This document shows, piece after piece, positions 11,101 through 22,663 of a stretch of 64,000 nucleotides of DNA (positions within the stretch are counted from its first letter, which is position 1; each line of letters starts with the position of its first letter). Source of the stretch: Ramazzottius varieornatus (taxonomy: Eukaryota; Tardigrada; Eutardigrada; Parachela; Ramazzottiidae); NCBI GenBank assembly GCA_001949185.1, contig BDGG01000001.1:8812721-8876720 (forward strand), read 5' to 3'. The notes beneath the pieces were generated by a model. The model made no database searches. It worked only from the letters and a program-made list of their open reading frames with translations, and was not told the origin of the DNA. The position numbers and the translations under genes are program-made.

Positions 11101-13240
11101 ACCGATATCTCGCAATATAATTGGAAGCTGGGCGAATGAAGTGAGCCAGATTGATGTTCACAGGGGCGCACGATATCGTTCTTAGTGGGTGGAAGAGTGC
11201 GTCGCTAGGGAAAACATTGTGGATGTGTTCATTTGCCCAGCTCCCAATTAGTGCGCAATTGCGATAAATTCCCATGAAACAACTATCACCAGTGAACCGT
11301 ACTAACTTTGAGGACCCAGATACGGTCACCCTTTGCACGGCTCTCCCAAAGGCCTGGCCGAATGGTAGCTTGACGGCAGCTCGGCAGGCAGATTCGATAA
11401 GATCGTTTACCCAAGTGACGCACACACCCACTGTTGTTGGTCGAGACCGTGCGCCGCTTGGGCAGACGACCTTCTCCATTTTGGTTGTTTCACCAACTCG
11501 CGCACTTTCTCGGTATTATTGGCCGAGAGCGTGCGCCATATCTGAGTGGGAGAAATGCACCGCCAGGTGGCGCTAGCCAATTCGTACTTTGGGAATGTAG
11601 AGCGAGATAGGAAGCGGCAGGAATGTTGTAATTGTTTTACTGGTGATAGGTTCCGTGTTTGACTTCGGTGGGAAACTTCTGCGGGATAAGGCAGTGAAAC
11701 AGTTATGAGTTTTAGGTGCTGAACGAAGGTGAGAGAGCGGGCAGTGAGGATGATGCACGGGATGGGTGTAATTAAAGCCGAGTTCTGTGTGGCAAGTTTA
11801 CAGCCAAAAGGTGTTTGATTCAACGACGGCTTTGACTACAATAAAGCCATCGATTCGCTCTGTAAACTCTATCGAAGGGCATCCTGCGGGACTATAGTTG
11901 ACTTTTATTACGACAGATGCCTGTATATGTCCATCTATTGTACATTGATTGGGCGGCTGTGTCAATAAAATAGCCGCGCGCTCTCCGTCGATCGGATGTG
12001 CCATACTTCACCGGTGAAGTGCAACCGGGAAATGGCGCTGTGATCGGAGCTAGGTTAGGCTTGGTTTAGTCTGGCTGGCCGCCGCTTCGAGGTGAAGCTC
12101 GATCGTCGATGGCACAGCAGAACTGTTTAATTCAACCGACTGAGATTGGTTCGGCTTCTTTCCGTTGTGCTATGGAGAGTGGGATTAATGTGGATTTGCT
12201 TGGTTAATCGATGTTGTTTCATCCTTGTTGAACGTTTAAACTGATGATTCGATTAAGCCACTTGTTGGGCTGGTAAAGCCCTAAAAGCTTGATGCAATAA
12301 GATCGGTGGCTGGCGCGTGGACCTCACTTGTACTGGCTGGGGATTAGACTCTATTGTTGATGGAATAACTCAGTCGGTAATCGGCCAACTGGCCTACCAT
12401 GCCACCTTAATGCTCAAGCCGCTTATTTTTGATGTAAGATAATCTGGGAAATGATCAAACTTGATTGTCGGCATGCAGAGTTTAGAGACCGTTGTCTCGA
12501 AAACTGGAAGCGTGACATGCGAGCACCTTTGCGTAATCGTTAAAGAACAATAAAGGATTTAAAAAACCCTGATGGATATTCGGGGAAAGACCATTGTTTC
12601 AAAGCCCTTGTAACCGTCCAGGATTCTGTCGATGCCGGCAGAACCTCTGCCGCGCCGCTAGTCAACTGACCTCTGGCTTTCCGGTTGCAATTTGCAAGAT
12701 GTTGATCGCGATGACAATCGATATTAACATTCGAATATCGGAAGCCGGAGATGTTGACCAGGAAGCGGAAACCGTTATGACACTGACACAGCTATCGACC
12801 CGACTGTCTGAGTAAAAGTTTTTGTTTTCGCGCGAACTCTCGAAGAGTATCCGTCTCCTCAATACTGATCATGTATATTTTTGACGGAAATCAAGCAGCC
12901 GGAAGGCATTGAATTTTACCTTCATTTACGTTCCGACGAGTTTCAAACAACAAAGTATCTGGCCCGATTTTGAGCTTAGTGGTTGTGGGTAATTATAGCC
13001 AGGTTAAACACAGAAGGAAACAGTGGCGAACAAAGCGAACGCACGTTGGGTCTTGACCAGAAGCGCTTTGTGTTTAGTCGTTCGCTCGCCGTCGGTCCTA
13101 AACAAACTACCCAAACTGTTTTTAGAACATCCATACGATCGGCAGGCATTTCCGCAGTAGCTGTCAAGTCATAATTAGCTTTTCTCTTCCGTACAATGCA
13201 TTTGTTCTTCTCCGTAGGTCATGACGAGGTTGCATGATGA
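8191..13240. other. Gene-poor stretch with repeats
   Basis: No known gene is recognised. Contents: a degenerate tandem stretch at about 8640–8830 with repeated GTTGACCACTAGTGG-like units; a region at 9000–10200 with overlapping open frames on both strands and a short direct repeat (TCTGGCGTAC near 9520), which could be a decayed mobile element although I recognise no pol or gag motif; an unusually long open frame on the minus strand at 10455–11171; and hairpin repeats at 11160–11580. Confidence 0.55.
11155..11585. repeat. Hairpin repeats, three scattered units
   Basis: A degraded unit lies at about 11160–11220 (GGGGCGCACG…AGTGCGTCGCTAGGG). A clear one is at 11405–11465 (CAAGTGACGCACAC…CCGTGCGCCGCTTGGG), and another at about 11500–11545 (CGCGCAC…GCGTGCGCCAT). 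Intergenic. Confidence 0.7.
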
Positions 13241-16200
13241 ATGTTGTCATCGCTCACAAGTATGATGCCATACAGACCTTTATCGAGACTCTGTTGGCTG
13301 ACATGGATAACTTTCCTCTTCCTGAAAATTCGCCACACCATGGGTAAGTCGGTAACTCTAAACAAAATCAAAAAAAATTTCGAAAAGGTCGTTTTTGAGG
13401 TGGCGCACCCTTTGTGCCAACAACCCTGCAAGCGTGCGCCACTTTAAAAATTGAAACGAGCCTGACAAGACTCTTTTCAATATGTGGCGCACATTTGCAA
13501 TATTATTGAATGGCATTGTGCGCTACTTCAAAAAAATTCGTCGAGTTCGCAGCTGTTTGCTGAGCTTCCATTTTATTTTGCTTGGGCTCTTCGACAAGTC
13601 AAAGGTCTTGATGTCACAGGTTCGCCATGCATGGTCAAAGACGGTTCGAGTATTTTCTTGACCATACCCGAGTCCTTTCCTCCCGGACGGGTTTTCAAGA
13701 CACTGGACATGATAGAAGGCGACGCCTCGCCCAAAGGCAACATCAACCTCCGTCTCAAAGAACCCAACCCTTACTTCGCACTCGACGGCGTCTCCAAGAA
13801 CCTCTTGCTCTTACATCAGATCGACCGCGAGTTCCTCGAAAGCAAGGTACCAGTATTGTGTCCTTTTCCGATTACGTAGACGTGATTGATTGTCGATGTA
13901 AGAGTCATTGTTTCCTTCTTGTTTCAACAGAGTCCCACAAAGTCTGTGCAGAAGCTGACGGTAGTCTGTGAGTATCTGGACCACGACACGTGGAGGAGGA
14001 TCGATATCCCTATCCAAATAGTCGTTACCGATGTGAATGACTTCACTCCCAAATTCATCGGGACCCCGTATAGGGTGACAGTCAGTGAGGTAACAGAAAA
14101 TGTCGTTACAACATTTTTGACTCACATGAAACCAGGACTCAAAAATAAAGCCGACAAGGTCGCTTCTTCAAGTGGCGCAGCTGTACAGCCAATAACAATG
14201 ACCACGTGCGCCACTTGGGAAACTTGAGAAGACCGTCTGTTCCAAGTGACGCACGCTTCACAGCTAATAAACCGAAAATGCGCGCCACTTTAAAAAGACA
14301 ATCTTGTTGGGCTTGCCGAGTTCCCTTTTGCGAAATAAAATAAAAACGTTCTGATTGGTTGATTAACGGCATCGGTATGAAATGGTTTTTTCGGTGGCCG
14401 TCGGACATATTGGTCATGGTCAGTGTAACGTGATCATGATACGAGCTCGAGACAAAACGGGGATGGTTCCTGATTGTTGACTAAAGAGATCATTCAACAA
14501 TTGAAGTATTTTCATGGCTTATGACTTTGTGTGTTGCAGTTGACCCCGGTAGGCAGTATTATTTACAAGAATATCCGCGCTGAAGATGGTGACGCCACCA
14601 ACAACCTCGTCGATTACTCTATTGTCCCAGGACCGTATTCCGTAAGTTGCAAGCCCGATAAAAATCTTCAAAAATTCCAAGACAAATTTGTCTAAAGGTG
14701 CACTATAGGACAGTTTTGCGTGTCAGTCTCTTATAACTTGTCAAAAAAGACTGCTGATGTTTATTCCATGGTGATTTTAGTCGTACGTGCGTTTCGACGA
14801 TTCCCTGTCCGGTAACCTGGTCCTGGCTACCGCGCTAGACTACGAGGCTTTGCGAGCTTTCAACGTTACGGTAGCCGCTCGTGATCAAGGCAATCCACCC
14901 TTGACCGCCACCACCAACGTGGAGATTACCGTTCAAGACGGCGACGACTACAGTCCCGAGTTCGCCTACCCCTCCTACACCGCCACCCTCCCTCGCGAAG
15001 CGCCACGAGGTTACGTTCTGAAAATTCGACCAGAGAGTATTCGAGCTGTGGATAAAGACGCCGGCATCAGTACACCCATCGAGTACAGGATAGTCGAGGG
15101 TGCCAACTTCTTTGATATTAACAAGAAAACGGGCCAGGTCTTTGTCAACGGGACAGTAGCTAGTGGCGGCCTATATGTCTTAACCGTCAGAGCTAGCCAG
15201 GTGGACAATCCCAGCAAGTTCACACTGGCAACACTGAGGATCACCGCCGAGAGACCCAACCACAATCCACCGAGGTTCGTCCAGAAGGAATATGCACAGA
15301 AGGTCCCGGAGAATATCCCGGTGGGCAGTACTGTCATGTCAGTACGCGCTACCGACCCTGATCCAGGTAAATCCCCTTCGAAAAGAATGACCATTTTTTT
15401 CTGTTTGGGAGCTCGGCAAAAACTCGGCACGATTTTTACCGCAAGTGGCGTACTCTTTTGGTGCTATTGCCTGGAAGAGTGCGCCACTTGGACAAAACGG
15501 ACGCGACAAGATAGTTTTCCTAGCTGGCGCACGATCCCAGTGTTGATGGTTGGAAGAGTGCGCCACTTGGCAAAACTATCGTACCGAGTTGGTTTGTGAA
15601 CTATTCCGTTCTTTTTCCATCTCACGACTGTTTGTCTTTCAGATTCGACCTTGGCCTATAGTCTTCTGTCTGCAGAACTGGTTCCTCATTTCAACCTGTC
15701 GATAAGGTTAGCGTGCAATACTCGATTTTCATTTGATGATGCAGGCTTTCGCGAACTTATTTTCTGAGTTATATGATGTGAAATTCGGAAGTGGAATTTT
15801 TTACGGGTCGGTAATTTGATTGACATCTGTCTTTGTGTTCCGCCTTAGTGGGGATCTAATGATTGCTCGTCCACTGGACTACGAAGTGAGTCGGCAGTAC
15901 GTGATGTTTGTGGGAGTAACCGACGGAGAGTTTACCGATCAAGCACGCGTCATCATCGACATCCTCAACATGTAGGAAACAGGCTCTTCCTTGTTGTCTT
16001 TTCTCCTCCTCGGCTACCACTCATCCGTGTCAGCGCTGGTTGATCAAGCTTTTTCTCGTCATAGAAACGATCACGATCCAGAGTTTAGCCAAGCGGAATA
16101 CAGCTTCGATGTGGGGGCCGATGCGCGGGTCGACGGTGCCATCCTGGGCAAACTGCAAGTAACGGACCGCGACGGTGACAACGTCACCTTATCCTTGCTC

Positions 16201-18013
16201 AATTACCAAGAGTAAGACATGAGACCCTACTTTTACTTACCGATAGAAAAACGGACCGCTTAGTCATACACTAGTTTGCAAGACCAGCAAGCGACGTTCG
16301 AGGTACCTGCATACACGATCTTGCATCTGTGCAATGGTGTGTAGGTATGCAGGTTCGTTGACAGAAAATGTCATCTGTTTCACAGACCTACATACACTTG
16401 AGACCTGCTGTCAGCGTGTTGTACTGGTATGCATGTGCTTCTCCTGAAGAGCTGGTCTCGTCGAATGCCATTTTCTCGTTCGTAATACTCTTTTTTCTTC
16501 GTAGTATTTTTGAGTTACAAGGAAGGGAGCTGTTGGTGACCGATGCCAGCGTCCTGAATCAGACACAGTACCGCCTGAGTGTGGTGGCACAAGACAACGG
16601 GGTGCCGCCACGCCGCTCCTTCGCCACCGCCGTTGTCCGCTTCCCCCCGTTAGCTCTGGCGGCAATCTCCCCGGCTAACCAGTACTTTGTTCTGGCTCTA
16701 GTCCTCGGTAGCGTTGCCGGCTTCCTCATTCTAGTGGTAGCTTGCTTGGTGTGCTACCTTGGAAGAACGTAAGTGCCACTGTCCCACCAAGCCTTCCGTA
16801 TTCATCCTACTGTTGCATATCACCTCTTTCTTATCCTTCCTTGCTCTCCTGGTGATGGTTTCTCACTTTCTGTCTCTTTCTTCTTCAAGTGCACGTGGTG
16901 GAAAGAAGAAAAAGGATGAATCAGCCGAAGGTACCGCATTCTACTGTCAAACTTTCGCACTGTCGTCCCGGCTGGCTGGCTGGCTGGCTTGCTTGCTTAA
17001 TTCTTACTGTGCTATCAACGTACTGACGTTCTTGTATTTGTGCCTTCTGTCCGTTTTTCGGCGCTCTTTGTATGGGCTTGTATTGCGCGGCCATACTTGC
17101 CAAGATTGCTTTCCAAGTGGCGCATTCTGTCGATCAATAACACCACAGACGTGCGCCACTTTGAGAATAATATTGTCGACGTTGTCTTGTCAAGTGGCGC
17201 ACGTCTACAGTGTTATTGGCTGGAAGCGTGCGCCGCATGAGAAAACAATCTTGTCACAACTCGTGCGTGTCTTCCCAGCTTCCACTTTACTTTTCAACAA
17301 GGCTTCCGGCTTTTCACTCCATAGTTTAGTTTAATTAATTCGCTGTTGAGCTCCTATTCTGACTGGTCTTTGGTCTGTGTGTGTTCAGAAAGCCCTGGAT
17401 CGGCAAAAGGCAAGCAAGCTGCACAGGGCGGACATGCTCATTAGATGAGGAGACGCGGGGGTTGACGTACAAGCAACGGCTGCCCTACCTGGACATGCCA
17501 GCCTGTTCAGCCTCAAGCAGCAGCTCGTCCAACGTCTCGGACAGCGACACCGACCACCATCCGGCTTCCTTGACCAACAGCACCACCACGCCGTCACCGC
17601 TGGGCTCTCAAGTGGTCAAGTCGCTGGACAGGCTGGCTGTGCCTCGACCCATCCACTGCATCTCGGCCTGGGAGTCCTCCAGCAACGGCACCGTCACACG
17701 CTCACCCTCAGCCACGTTGACCGCCGTCACGGCCGACCTGGGCCTCAGCCCCAAAGGCATCATCTTGAGCACTGGCCACAACACGCGCAGTATCGGACCA
17801 CTGCGCAAACAGAAACGACTCAAGTGGGAGGATGAGGAGCAGCCCAGAAAGGTTTGTTGGGCCCTAACAAAGAGTATATTCACCTGTCCTGAGCTTTCAG
17901 CACTTGTATGTCCGTTGCAGTATTCCGATATGGACTACGGCTGGCATTCTCACGAGAGCCTCTCGCACAACCAGATGGACACCGAACGGCCCGAAGTGAC
18001 GGTTTATTTCTGA
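13241..18013 (+). CDS. Five-repeat cadherin with PCDH15/Cad99C-like N-terminus
   Basis: Eleven exons join in phase: 13241–13343, 13620–13846, 13931–14089, 14540–14641, 14781–15366, 15643–15706, 15849–15971, 16065–16211, 16505–16768, 17389–17851, 17921–18013, giving 776 residues. The first exon encodes a signal-peptide-like start but is the least certain; another frame of the same exon is also open. Five extracellular cadherin repeats follow, with linker motifs DVNDF, DGDDYSPEF, NDHDPEF, LDYE and calcium-site acidic residues. Repeat 1 has a Cys pair (SPC … VVCEY) and repeat 2 begins LTPVG, as in PCDH15 and Drosophila Cad99C. One membrane segment lies near 564–589, then a Ser/Thr-rich tail of about 187 residues ending VTVYF, a possible class II PDZ ligand. 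PCDH15 relatives have about 11 repeats, so this is a short form. Role inferred: calcium-dependent adhesion, perhaps on microvilli. Confidence 0.85.
13383..13575. repeat. Hairpin repeat, two units (cadherin intron 1)
   Basis: Units GAGGTGGCGCACC…GCGTGCGCCACTTT and ATGTGGCGCACAT…TTGTGCGCTACTTC are followed by the outer flank TCGTCGAGTTCGC…TGCTGAGCTTCC. Intronic. Confidence 0.8.
14155..14328. repeat. Hairpin repeat, two units (cadherin intron 3)
   Basis: Arms CAAGTGGCGCAGC / ACGTGCGCCACTTGGG and CAAGTGACGCACGC / ATGCGCGCCACTTT, ending ATCTTGTTGGGCTTGCCGAGTTCCC. Intronic. Confidence 0.8.
15408..15606. repeat. Hairpin repeat, two units (cadherin intron 5)
   Basis: Starts GGGAGCTCGGCAAAAACTCGG. 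Its inner hairpins are CAAGTGGCGTACT / AGTGCGCCACTTGG and CTAGCTGGCGCACG / AGTGCGCCACTTGG. Intronic. Confidence 0.85.
16297..16360. repeat. Short hairpin with ACCTGCATAC arms (cadherin intron 8)
   Basis: GGTACCTGCATACAC at 16302–16316 is inverted as GTGTGTAGGTATGCAGGT at 16338–16355. The core ACCTGCATAC also recurs in DRC7 intron 8, so this looks like a second small repeat family. Confidence 0.5.
17095..17285. repeat. Hairpin repeat, two units (cadherin intron 9)
   Basis: Arms CAAGTGGCGCATT / ACGTGCGCCACTTT and CAAGTGGCGCACG / GCGTGCGCCGCATG. The intron spans 16769–17388. Confidence 0.85.
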
Positions 18014-18149
18014 AGAAAATCTCTGATCGCTAGAAATGCTCTTTGCACTCTTTTTGCTCCGCCTTTTTCTGAATCAAACATAATCTCTCATTTTGTTAAA
18101 CTGACATTTTGTTGAATTTGATTTTGCTGAGTTGGCCTTTAGGGTCTCT

Positions 18150-18155
18150 AATAAA
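18150..18155 (+). terminator. Putative polyadenylation signal of the cadherin gene
   Basis: AATAAA lies about 137 bases after the cadherin stop codon, in the space before the convergent protease gene. Canonical hexamer only; no transcript evidence. Confidence 0.4.
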
Positions 18156-18374
18156 CGGCTCATTCAGTACAAGCGGCTACAAGGCGCGCATACAGTAGAC
18201 GATAGTCAGGCGAAATGATTAACGAAAATAGTAATACTGTATTATAGTAAATGACCCTCGTTACCTCACGTCCTCTCGAGGTATTTTGCGCTACTATACC
18301 CCAATATTCGTTTCTCCATACATTAGTCCAAACATGTGCAAACAACTTCGGCTTGACAAGAAAACTTGACGCGG

Positions 18375-20617
18375 TTATCTGTTGATGACGCGGTCCACAA
18401 AACTCCGTAGTTGAAAGACGTTGGAAAAGACAGATGGCAAATCCTTGCGAGCGCATCCCGCACTAAAATAGCAGATGAAGCAATTTTAGGTATTCACCCC
18501 CCAGTTCAGCATATTATATTGTGTTGGTACCTCCAGGACGATATGCCATAAATGGACCAGCTGCCATCTGCCTCCTTGCAGTACAAACCGCCCCCGCTAT
18601 CGCCCAAGCACACACCCTGCTTGAGGGCATAATTCTGAGCGCAAACCATGTTGTCTCGCACCAGCTCGCCGCGACTTTGCAGGGCCACGTTACCCAGGAA
18701 GTAGTTCTGCTGACAAGTCTTCAAATCGACATAGTCCTGCTTGGCGAACTGCAGGATATCGGAGCCGGCACCCAGCTGTGTCGAGCTGGACGTGGCTGAC
18801 GACTGGAAGAGATGGCCCAGGTTGACGACGGTCCCTGCACCTTCCTGCTTGTAACCCCAGCCTGCCGTGTAGCACATGCTGCCTTTGGGTAGGCTGGCAC
18901 TCAATGCCGCTAACGACTGTAATTACTCATCCTTCATTTCTCAACTGGGGCACTTCCGCAGACACAAACGCCAAGACTGCTTTGCCAAGTGGCGCACATT
19001 GACACTGCTGATAGCCGAGACCGTGCGCCACTGGAAAAACCTGATTTCGTCCCGTCAGCTTTTCCTAGTGGCGCACGTTGTCAGCTTTACTGGCTCGAAA
19101 CGCGAGCTATTTGGACAACAAATCTTGTCCAGTCTGTCTTCAGAACAAATGTGGTTTTGTTCGAGGACGACGACTGGGATACGTACTTGGTTTGGTAGGC
19201 AGATGGGCTTAACGTTGATGTGGGCAAAGTTCGTTATGGGGTTCTTCAGTTTAACCAATGCCACATCGTTCAGCCAGCCTGCAGCATAAGATGAACTGGG
19301 ACAGGGGAAGTGGCGATGCAAGAAGGGTAGGTTTATCGCACAGTACCTGTAGGGTCGTATAAAGGGTGGACGGCGATTTGGTCGATGTAAAATTTGTTAT
19401 TGGGTCCTGCAGTTTGCAAGTTCAAGGAGCCGATTACGACGGTGGTATTAGCGATGATATCCTGCATTTTTAATCTGAAATATTTTAAGCAGTTACTGAC
19501 CTTTCTTCGAAGTTTATAGATTAAAGGGGCAATGTTTCGAAAGCACTTACGGACCGATGATGCAGTGCGCAGCTGTGATGATCCAGTATGCGTTCATAAT
19601 ACTTCCACCACAGAACTACGTTACAGTTATCTGTCATGATACTGTACACTAAAATACGTTAGCGAATTTGTTCTGGTCGTCGAGTGTCGACTTGATCGTA
19701 CCTGCTTGTAGACTTTGTGGACAAAGGCCACGGTCCAGGGGAAGTTTCCCGGCTGCGCATCCCAACCGTTGACGATCCTGGAACGACCAGGTGGGTTGGA
19801 CGTGACGCCGCACTGGACGGCCGAACTGGAAGGCGAAGAAGCAGCGGACGAGCTCCTTGATCCTTGAGGGCGAAACGCCGCGCTTGCCCCACTTTGATCC
19901 GAAAGCTCCACATCGCCGAAGCCGACCGGCCAAGGCGATATGGCGGAAGTAGGCAGACTGGGCGTGGTCAGTGGGACTAGGGAGAGAAGGATGGAAAAGG
20001 CTACTGGAACGTTACTGCCTGTCGTACAGAAGTCGATCAAAAGGTTCGATCCGACTGTTGAGCTAAAGCTCAGCGACGATTGTATCGGTGTGTTCGAGGT
20101 AACTCCTGTAAAATTCAATTTCCTTCCATATTGTGAATAGCGAAAGGAGCAAGAGCACTGGTTAGTTATTCACGTAAAGCTGGCTGGCTGGTAGAAGTCG
20201 AGGAGTCGTTGCATAACTGCGGATAAGGATCGGTCGTAGTCCAGTCGGTAATTACGATGGAGTCGCGAGGTCCAAGTTGCAATGGCGTTCCCAGAAGAGC
20301 CTGCAGTAGGACGTTGGAAGTTGCGGAGAGCGTAGCCGGTCTTCGGGTTTCGAAACGGCATCCGCGAGGCGTGTGAATTTGGAGGCCATTGGGATAAGTG
20401 GGCGGAACCAGGATGGTCGAGAAGCCGATTTCGGAAATATCTTCACACGATGAAAGCGCGATGATTTCGGCTATACAAGCAATCAACAAATACTCATGAC
20501 AAAATGGTTGACATGCATTGACGCACTGTGGAGCTTGGGTTCACCTGCGGTAGGAAGTTGCGCCTCAACCACAGATTTCACTGTGCAGCAGAAAAAGATG
20601 ACTAGTTGGACTTTCAT
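18375..20617 (-). CDS. Secreted CUB-like, chymotrypsin-family serine protease
   Basis: Eight exons join in phase (20617–20545, 20470–20174, 20105–19702, 19615–19551, 19474–19347, 19278–19187, 18916–18531, 18462–18375), giving 510 residues. It begins with a signal peptide (MKVQLVIFFCC…). Residues about 25–165 have Cys pairs and a strand pattern like a CUB domain, then a Ser/Pro-rich linker, then an activation site R233|IVNG. The catalytic triad is intact: H275 in TAAHC, D327 in NDVAL, S460 in GDSGGG. The small last exon supplies the terminal WSAGC segment and helix. The residue six before the catalytic Ser, chymotrypsin position 189, is Gly rather than Asp, so trypsin-like Arg/Lys preference is not expected. 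Likely a zymogen secreted outside the cell; substrate unknown. Tail-to-tail with the cadherin gene. Intron 6 carries a hairpin repeat. Confidence 0.92.
18943..19145. repeat. Hairpin repeat, two units (protease intron 6)
   Basis: Arms CAAGTGGCGCACAT / CCGTGCGCCACTGG, and CTAGTGGCGCACG with a degraded right arm, followed by ATCTTGTCCAGT. Intronic between 19186 and 18917. Confidence 0.75.
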
Positions 20618-21684
20618 CTTCGGTAGGCTTTTCCCCAGGGAGAATTCAACGGTAAGCTTGAATGATGTCTGTCGAAACTCGATAGACTTCCAAAGAAGGG
20701 ATATTTAGAGAGCGCTTTTTACACAGGTACATGCCGGCGGCGGAATCTCGACATGTTAGCAGACCCAGATACCGGAACTAGATCGTGTATGTTTACTGAG
20801 GGAAATCAAGCGGTGAAAAAGAAAACCATAGTCAGTGGCTGAATGTAAACCTCCGATTTTGCTGATTGCGAAAAAGCTTGTCCCTCTCGACAGTAGCGCG
20901 TGTCGTTTGGCAAGGTCCTGTCCCTTCTTTCTTAAGGCACAGTTTTCTTTTGAGGTTAAGAAGGTAGAAAAAGCAGGTTTAGATTGAAGATTGCCGACAG
21001 TCTGGTGGACTTTTACTCCTTTAGCCAAACCTTCCAAAGCCAGCAGACGGCAGCCTTACTCACCACACGTCAACAAGGTGATTATTTTTTTCCATCCTCG
21101 CAAGTACTTCGTCGTACCTACCAACTTGAAAGCACGGCTTTCTCAGTTTTCCCGTAAAGGTTCTCGGCAGACCAGCTTTCCCCAATCTGAAACCGGGACC
21201 AAACTTTGTAAACCGAAAGAGCTCGGACATTGAAGGCTAATTTTCACGTACCAAGCTGGACCTTTATCCCGAAACCGTCGGTAGCAGTTGGTAAAGGCGA
21301 AAACTGGACGAAAAAGCCGTGGGCAGGGCCGCAGTGACGTCACCGCGACCACAACTCCCCGAGGTCTGATGGTACACCGTATCATGTTCACAGATGGCCT
21401 GCCAAATTTCGATCCAAAAATCGGCTGCATTTCGGCTCTCTCTGGGATATTCTTTTCCCATGCACATTTCGCTTACCTTTATCTCCTTTCCTTGACGCAA
21501 AGGAGGATCCTCATCTAGAATATCGGGGAACGCTGGTTGGAAAGTACGGGAGGATCGAACAACGTGAAGGGAGACCGCTATTTCATCAGCGCCGACTGGT
21601 GCTTTTGGCTGATTGGCGCATCTTGATTCCCTGGTATTCCAGTCCGTGTTATCGTTTGTTCGTACTCCATCCTTGCCCTGCAAA
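20618..21684. other. Intergenic space between protease and Tim13, possible minus-strand exons
   Basis: Divergent upstream region of two genes. No known protein is recognised. A chain of minus-strand segments with good splice signals and matching phases (ending 21502 with GTAAGC; 21325–21274; 21197–21150 to a TGA) could be a small gene, but I found no start codon and no family match. Confidence 0.3.
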
Positions 21685-22354
21685 ATGACGGATAAGCTAT
21701 CTGGTGCCCAGAAGGATGAGCTAATGCAGCAAGTCCAGCAACAACTTGCCGTGGCAAACTTCCAGGAACTCGTAACGGTATCCGCAGTCCACACTTTTGA
21801 ATTCTGATAGTCTGCTTCTCGGCACTTATCCGACCACCCTAATTTCAGATCAATGAAACCTGATGATCTTTGCAGAAAGCCACGCATAAGTGCTACAAGA
21901 TGTGCATAGCCAAACCTGGATCTTCCTTGAGCACCTCCGACCAAGTAAGGATCTTAACTTACTAAAACTGATTTTAAGGTCTCTGGTGGCGAATGACGTT
22001 ATGAGCAACTTGACTGAATATGATCGCTTTTCCCAAGTGGCGCACTCTTCCAGCCAACAACTATTAGAGCGTGCGCCGCTCGAGATTTCAGCAAGATGGC
22101 TCTCGCAAGAGGCTCACGCTTTCAGCCAGTCTTACTGCAAACGTGCGCCACTTGAGAGAACAATCATGTCAGTTCATTCTCCTACATTTGGTTTATTCTG
22201 TATTGTGGATCTCCAGTTCTGACTTCATTAAATTACTTACACGTCTTTTTGCTTGCAGAATTGCTTGGCCATGTGCATGGACCGTTACACCGACACTTAC
22301 AACCACGTTATCAGGGTTTACACGACAAAGCTTCAGAACGGATTGCAGCGGTGA
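21685..22354 (+). CDS. TIMM13: Mitochondrial import chaperone Tim13
   Basis: Three exons (21685–21777, 21876–21944, 22259–22354) encode 85 residues. The protein is a small Tim of the intermembrane space which, in a hexamer with Tim8, carries hydrophobic precursors between the TOM and TIM22 complexes. The twin CX3C signature is visible, CYKMC and CLAMC, separated by 14 residues exactly as in animal Tim13, with the neighbouring KPGSSL and CMDRY motifs typical of Tim13 rather than Tim8, Tim9 or Tim10. Length fits the family (about 95). It runs tail-to-tail into the adenylate kinase gene. Intron 2 contains a hairpin repeat. Confidence 0.95.
22022..22182. repeat. Hairpin repeat, about two units (Tim13 intron 2)
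   Basis: Unit one has arms CAAGTGGCGCACTC / GCGTGCGCCGCTCG. The second is degraded on the left (AGAGGCTCACGC) with right arm ACGTGCGCCACTTGAG. Intronic. Confidence 0.75.
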
Positions 22355-22663
22355 TGAGTACAGTGAAGTCTTCTCGCTCTGTCATCCTTGCCGTAGGATG
22401 GAAATTGGACAGAGGTGTTATCCCTGACGGAAGAAGCTTCCACCTTTGCTGTGAACTGGGTTTGACAGATTTCGTGAGCCCTTCTTTGTCGTTTTACTTT
22501 TATCTGTTGGAAATTAACACTGTCTTTAGCGCTGGAGAGAAGATCGATGAGCGAAAACCAAGGGAAACGAAGCAAAACAAAAACATTGGAAAGAAACTAA
22601 GGCATCTTCATTCTTTGCATCACAGATGGGGTTGAAGGAGGTTTAGATGGAGAAGGGAGAAGT

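Noticed and set aside
21264-21944. 226-codon minus-strand frame as one gene
   Set aside because: Half of it is antisense to Tim13 exon 1 and its splice partners suggest at most small exons; not called as a gene.
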